Below, one piece after another: positions 59,111 through 62,090 of a stretch of DNA of 62,090 nt. The stretch is from Flavobacterium sp. (GTDB lineage Bacteria; Bacteroidota; Bacteroidia; Flavobacteriales; Flavobacteriaceae). Below the pieces are notes generated by a model. That model worked only from the letters and a program-made list of their open reading frames with translations, was not told the DNA's origin and ran no database searches. Every line of letters starts with the position of its first letter. The stretch's first letter is position 1. The stretch covers positions 1 through 62,090 of the forward strand of contig NZ_JAMWYY010000012.1 in the NCBI RefSeq assembly GCF_024305175.1. Direction: 5' to 3'. Made by a program: the position numbers and the translations under genes.

Positions 59111-59710
59111 ATGAAAACCGGAACTTTACTTTCAGCATTGGCGCTTGCCGCAGGTTTAACTATATCAGGCTGTTCATCTACACAGGTACAGCGCGTAAAC
59201 GAAAACACCGTTACCGATCTTAGTGGCCGCTGGAACGAAACAGACTCAAGGCTTACCGCCGAAGAAATTACCGCCGAGCTGATGGAGCATGCATGGTACA
59301 GCACTTACGCTTCAGAAAATGCAGGTAAGAAACCTGTTATAATTGTTGGTATGATCGTAAATAAATCGCATGAGCATATTGCTACCGAAACGTTTTCTAA
59401 AGACATAGAGAAGGCTATAATAAATTCAGGCAGGATGAAACTGGTACAGGCCGGTAATATGCGTGAGGAAGTAAGAGCTGAAAGGGCCGACCAGCAAAAC
59501 TTTGCATCACAGTCAACCATGAAAAAATTCGGTTTAGAAAATGGTGCCGACTTTATGCTCCAAGGTACAATAAACTCTATTGTGGACCAAGCCGGAAAAG
59601 AAAAAACTGTTTATTACCAGATAGACCTTGAGCTTACCAACATTCAGACAAACGATAAAGTTTGGATTGGTGACAAAAAAATCAAAAAATATATCGGTAA
59701 AAAGCTGTAA
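59111..59710 (+). CDS. LpoB-like lipoprotein (penicillin-binding protein activator family)
   Basis: 199 residues. Lipobox 'TISGC' (Cys near 21) then SSTQVQRV. The LpoB-type domain covers about 35-195 ('VIIVGMIVNKSHEHIATETF', 'AIINSGRMKLVQAGN', 'GADFMLQGTINSIVDQAG', 'YYQIDLELTNIQTNDKVW'). In enterobacteria LpoB stimulates PBP1B from the outer membrane; in Bacteroidota the role is not established. Starts a three-gene operon with a COG3014-like lipoprotein. Confidence 0.88.
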   Translation: MKTGTLLSALALAAGLTISGCSSTQVQRVNENTVTDLSGRWNETDSRLTAEEITAELMEHAWYSTYASENAGKKPVIIVGMIVNKSHEHIATETFSKDIEKAIINSGRMKLVQAGNMREEVRAERADQQNFASQSTMKKFGLENGADFMLQGTINSIVDQAGKEKTVYYQIDLELTNIQTNDKVWIGDKKIKKYIGKKL

Positions 59711-59734
59711 TAGTATAACAGCACCTGTTTTTAT

Positions 59735-61594
59735 ATGAAACTAAATGTAAGCAAAGGCAAATATGCCATTGGCCTGTTGCTGTTATTGATAGCTTTTTCT
59801 TCCTGCAGTACTTATAACTCCAAAACATCTGATATAGAAGCTAATCTCTTTAACGGGGCATATGACAAAGCTATATCAGGTATAGAGAAAAACAGCTTTC
59901 TTAATAAAAAACGCAACCGCCTGCTCTACCTTCTCGAAAAAGGAAAGGTAGAGCACATGCGCGGTAATTATGCAGAAAGTAACAAGCTCTTGGAAGATGC
60001 CTATATAATGATAGAAGACCGCATTAAAACAAAAGCGGGACAGGCTGTTGCAGCAAAGTTTACCAATCCAATGGCAGAGCCGTATAAAGGTGAGGACTTT
60101 GAAAAGGTTACGCTGTTTTACTACAAGGCACTTAACTATTTTGCAATGGGCATGCCCAACGAAGCGCTTGTAGAAGCCAAGAGGATAAACTTAAAGCTGT
60201 ATGAGCTTAATGAGAATTATAAAGAAAATAAAAACAGGTACAGCGAAGATGCTTTTTCTCAGATACTACAGGGTGTTCTGTACGAATCTACAGGTGATAT
60301 AAACAATGCTTTTATTGCTTACCGCAATGCTGCAGAAATTTATGCACGTAACAACGGCGAATATTTTGGCGTAACAACGCCTGTACAATTGCAAAAAGAC
60401 CTGTTGCGCACAGCAAAGCTTATGGGCTTTACACTGGAGTATAATGACTATCGCAACAAGTTTAAGCTGCCTATAGATGATACGGTAGCTAAAACAACCG
60501 CTGCAGACTACCAGACTGCCAACAAAGGCGAAGCTGTCATTTTCTGGGAAAATGGTATTGGCCCAGCAAAAGACCAGCTTGTGATAACAGCATCCGGGGC
60601 GGCTGGTATATTTTACGGCTCGTATATGGATGGCGACCATCTGGAAGAAATAATAATACCCATTCCCGTAGGGTCTGATATAGGTACTATAAATGCCATT
60701 GCCATACCACGATACAGGGAACGCGGTAGTTATTACACAGGTGCAGAGATAGATGTAAATGGCAAACCGCAGCCTTTTTATCTGGCACAGGATTTTTATC
60801 CTATAGCCAGGCAGTGCCTAAAAGACCGAATGCTCCGTGAAACGATAGATATTGTGCTTCGTTTTGCAGCTAAAAAGGCGGCCGGGGCCGGGCTTGCTGC
60901 TATTGGCAGCCAGCTTATGGGTGACACTGGCGGTGACCTTGTGCAGATTGGTGCTGACATTGCCGGGGCTGCCACAGAGAAAGCTGACACACGTAACTGG
61001 CAAACACTGCCTGCCACTATTTCTTATACGCGCGTACCTTTGCATGAGGGCGAAAATAAGTTTGTTATAAGAAAGCAAGGGCCGGAAGGTATTGATACCG
61101 ATACCCTTATAATACCTTTTAAGCGTGGGCTGCAAATAGTAAATTATTATGATGTGGGCCGCACACAGGTTATCCCCACTAAAACTGAAAATGCTGCTTC
61201 GGCAGCAGAAACTAAAGGTGCAGGCGGTATTCCGCTCATAAAAAAGGAAATACTGGAAAAATATGATACATGGCATGATGCTGGCAATGGGCTGTCTTAT
61301 AAAGTAAACTTCAGGGTAAATAAAAGTCTGGGACAGGAGCTTTATGAAAAAACAATAACGCTAAAACATACCGGCGTTAGTGCAAGAAATGTAACTTATA
61401 CTGTAACCGAAACGCCTTTAGATGATAGTTATAAAGAAGTAAAGCAGGCAGATTATAAGAATGTTACTGATGACGGTAAACCTTCTAAGGAATACTTTAA
61501 AATAAGCCAGAAGATAGAACCCGGTGAAGAAGTTGTTTACCTTATTCACCAGGCAACGCCTGATTTTTATGTAACCATATTTAAAACGGAATAA
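59735..61594 (+). CDS. COG3014-like lipoprotein with TPR repeats
   Basis: 619 residues. Lipobox AFSSC (Cys near residue 25). TPR-like repeats (about 40-235), then a beta-rich part to the end, with an Ala/Gly-rich helix at about 375-410. A 24-bp gap after the LpoB-like gene. The pair LpoB-like + COG3014 recurs in several phyla. An outer-membrane-anchored periplasmic protein with a cell-envelope role is inferred. Confidence 0.82.
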   Translation: MKLNVSKGKYAIGLLLLLIAFSSCSTYNSKTSDIEANLFNGAYDKAISGIEKNSFLNKKRNRLLYLLEKGKVEHMRGNYAESNKLLEDAYIMIEDRIKTKAGQAVAAKFTNPMAEPYKGEDFEKVTLFYYKALNYFAMGMPNEALVEAKRINLKLYELNENYKENKNRYSEDAFSQILQGVLYESTGDINNAFIAYRNAAEIYARNNGEYFGVTTPVQLQKDLLRTAKLMGFTLEYNDYRNKFKLPIDDTVAKTTAADYQTANKGEAVIFWENGIGPAKDQLVITASGAAGIFYGSYMDGDHLEEIIIPIPVGSDIGTINAIAIPRYRERGSYYTGAEIDVNGKPQPFYLAQDFYPIARQCLKDRMLRETIDIVLRFAAKKAAGAGLAAIGSQLMGDTGGDLVQIGADIAGAATEKADTRNWQTLPATISYTRVPLHEGENKFVIRKQGPEGIDTDTLIIPFKRGLQIVNYYDVGRTQVIPTKTENAASAAETKGAGGIPLIKKEILEKYDTWHDAGNGLSYKVNFRVNKSLGQELYEKTITLKHTGVSARNVTYTVTETPLDDSYKEVKQADYKNVTDDGKPSKEYFKISQKIEPGEEVVYLIHQATPDFYVTIFKTE

Positions 61595-61596
61595 TC

Positions 61597-61992
61597 ATGA
61601 AGAAGATGTTAGCGTTTACGGCAGCGCTTCTGCTTTGCTTTGCAGCAGGCCGGGCACAGACAGAGAGCGGTTGGGATAACTGGCAGCAAACGAGCTGCTA
61701 TAGTAAAATATCGTTCCGGATGAAGTATGTGGGTAAACATGGCAGCCAGCACCACTGGCAGATACAGTTGCGCAATGATTATGAAGATTTGGTATCGTTT
61801 AATTATAATATTACAGATAAGATACAGGAATATAGTATAACAACACATCGTAAAACACTGTATGGCAACAAGGTAAGCGATGTAATAGATGTCTACACAA
61901 AAGAAGAGGATATTTATTTGCTGGTTGATAAGCTAAGCCTCTCTCCCTACCCCGAAAACTTCATGGATTGCGATAAAAAAGAGGATAAGTAA
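61597..61992 (+). CDS. Small exported protein, unknown function
   Basis: 131 residues. Signal peptide (about 1-20, cleavage GRA-Q). The mature part has 'WDNWQQTSCYSKISFRMKYV' and is beta-rich with two cysteines. It starts 2 bp after the COG3014-like gene, so it is the third member of that operon and probably works with it in the periplasm. Family not recognised. Confidence 0.75.
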   Translation: MKKMLAFTAALLLCFAAGRAQTESGWDNWQQTSCYSKISFRMKYVGKHGSQHHWQIQLRNDYEDLVSFNYNITDKIQEYSITTHRKTLYGNKVSDVIDVYTKEEDIYLLVDKLSLSPYPENFMDCDKKEDK

Positions 61993-62065
61993 ACAGCTGT
62001 CCTTCCTGTTAGTTTCTTAAAGGAAATATTTCTATTTTTACAGGAAAATAGAAATTTTCGTTTTT

Positions 62066-62090
62066 ATGAAAATTGTTAAGTATATTTTCC
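62066..62090 (+). CDS. Start of a gene cut by the window edge
   Basis: ATG at 62066 opens 'MKIVKYIF' and runs off the end. A hydrophobic start after a basic residue suggests a signal peptide or membrane anchor. Too short to name. Confidence 0.35.

Noticed and set aside
1..62090. tRNA, rRNA, CRISPR array, prophage or replication origin
   Set aside because: I looked through the intergenic stretches for tRNA T-loop motifs, regularly spaced repeats and phage genes and saw none; a tRNAscan or CRISPR search would settle it.

Overview
The window reads as chromosomal DNA of a flavobacterium (Bacteroidota, family Flavobacteriaceae, probably Flavobacterium or a near relative). The reasons are: recurring Bacteroidota promoter -7 boxes (TAnnTTTG) and A-rich start regions without Shine-Dalgarno motifs; a secreted protein with a type IX secretion (T9SS) sorting tail; an ECF sigma / FecR / STN-TonB receptor cassette; MnmD, LETM1-like and DUF4920 proteins of the flavobacterial kind; and many small 'CSSDD/CGDDD' lipoproteins. 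It is gene-dense. I saw no tRNA, rRNA, transposase, prophage or CRISPR array.

Layout. 1-8.7 kb: cyanophycin synthetase (cphA), a convergent secreted protein of unknown function, PEP synthase (ppsA), lipoyl synthase (lipA) and GAPDH (gapA). 8.7-21.4 kb: purine nucleoside phosphorylase and lpxK (overlapping), small lipoproteins, a Nif3-family protein, a coiled-coil protein whose zinc ribbon has lost its cysteines, an alpha/beta hydrolase, rluF with an overlapping mini-PhnA gene, a REP-like palindrome, an AraC regulator with an SDR, folD, ffh, a 517-bp gene-free stretch with a candidate structured RNA, and another lipoprotein. 21.5-25.6 kb: ECF sigma factor, FecR anti-sigma and TonB-dependent receptor in one operon. 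25.6-36.1 kb: a T9SS-exported PNGase F-like protein, the argS-SGNH-SGNH-MBOAT operon (surface polymer O-acylation), and a second TonB-dependent receptor. 36.3-43.1 kb: a MarR-controlled fatty-acid beta-oxidation operon ordered like Bacillus fadN-fadA-fadE, but with a small four-helix-bundle gene in each of its two intergenic gaps. 43.1-51.7 kb: stress-type small proteins, a two-gene membrane glycosylation pair, a LETM1-like protein, a SulP transporter with beta-carbonic anhydrase, and divergent dps/oxyR. 51.7-62.1 kb: a chain of one-base-overlapping genes (DUF4920, CxxCH lipoprotein, mnmD), ilvE, a MazG-like pyrophosphohydrolase, a TPR histidine kinase with NarL-type regulator, and an LpoB-like / COG3014-like lipoprotein operon. 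A truncated gene starts at the right edge.

Most unusual content. (1) Both four-helix-bundle genes in the fad operon are bracketed by long A+T-rich inverted repeats (39198-39214/39593-39609 and 40818-40839/41212-41233), so each could fold into a stem with the ORF in its loop. This resembles the 23S rRNA intervening sequences that encode the same protein family, but here the site is inside a metabolic operon. (2) Between ffh and a lipoprotein, a minus-strand RNA of about 270 nt is predicted. It has an 11-codon ORF, two mutually exclusive helices and its own terminator, all upstream of the separate ffh promoter.
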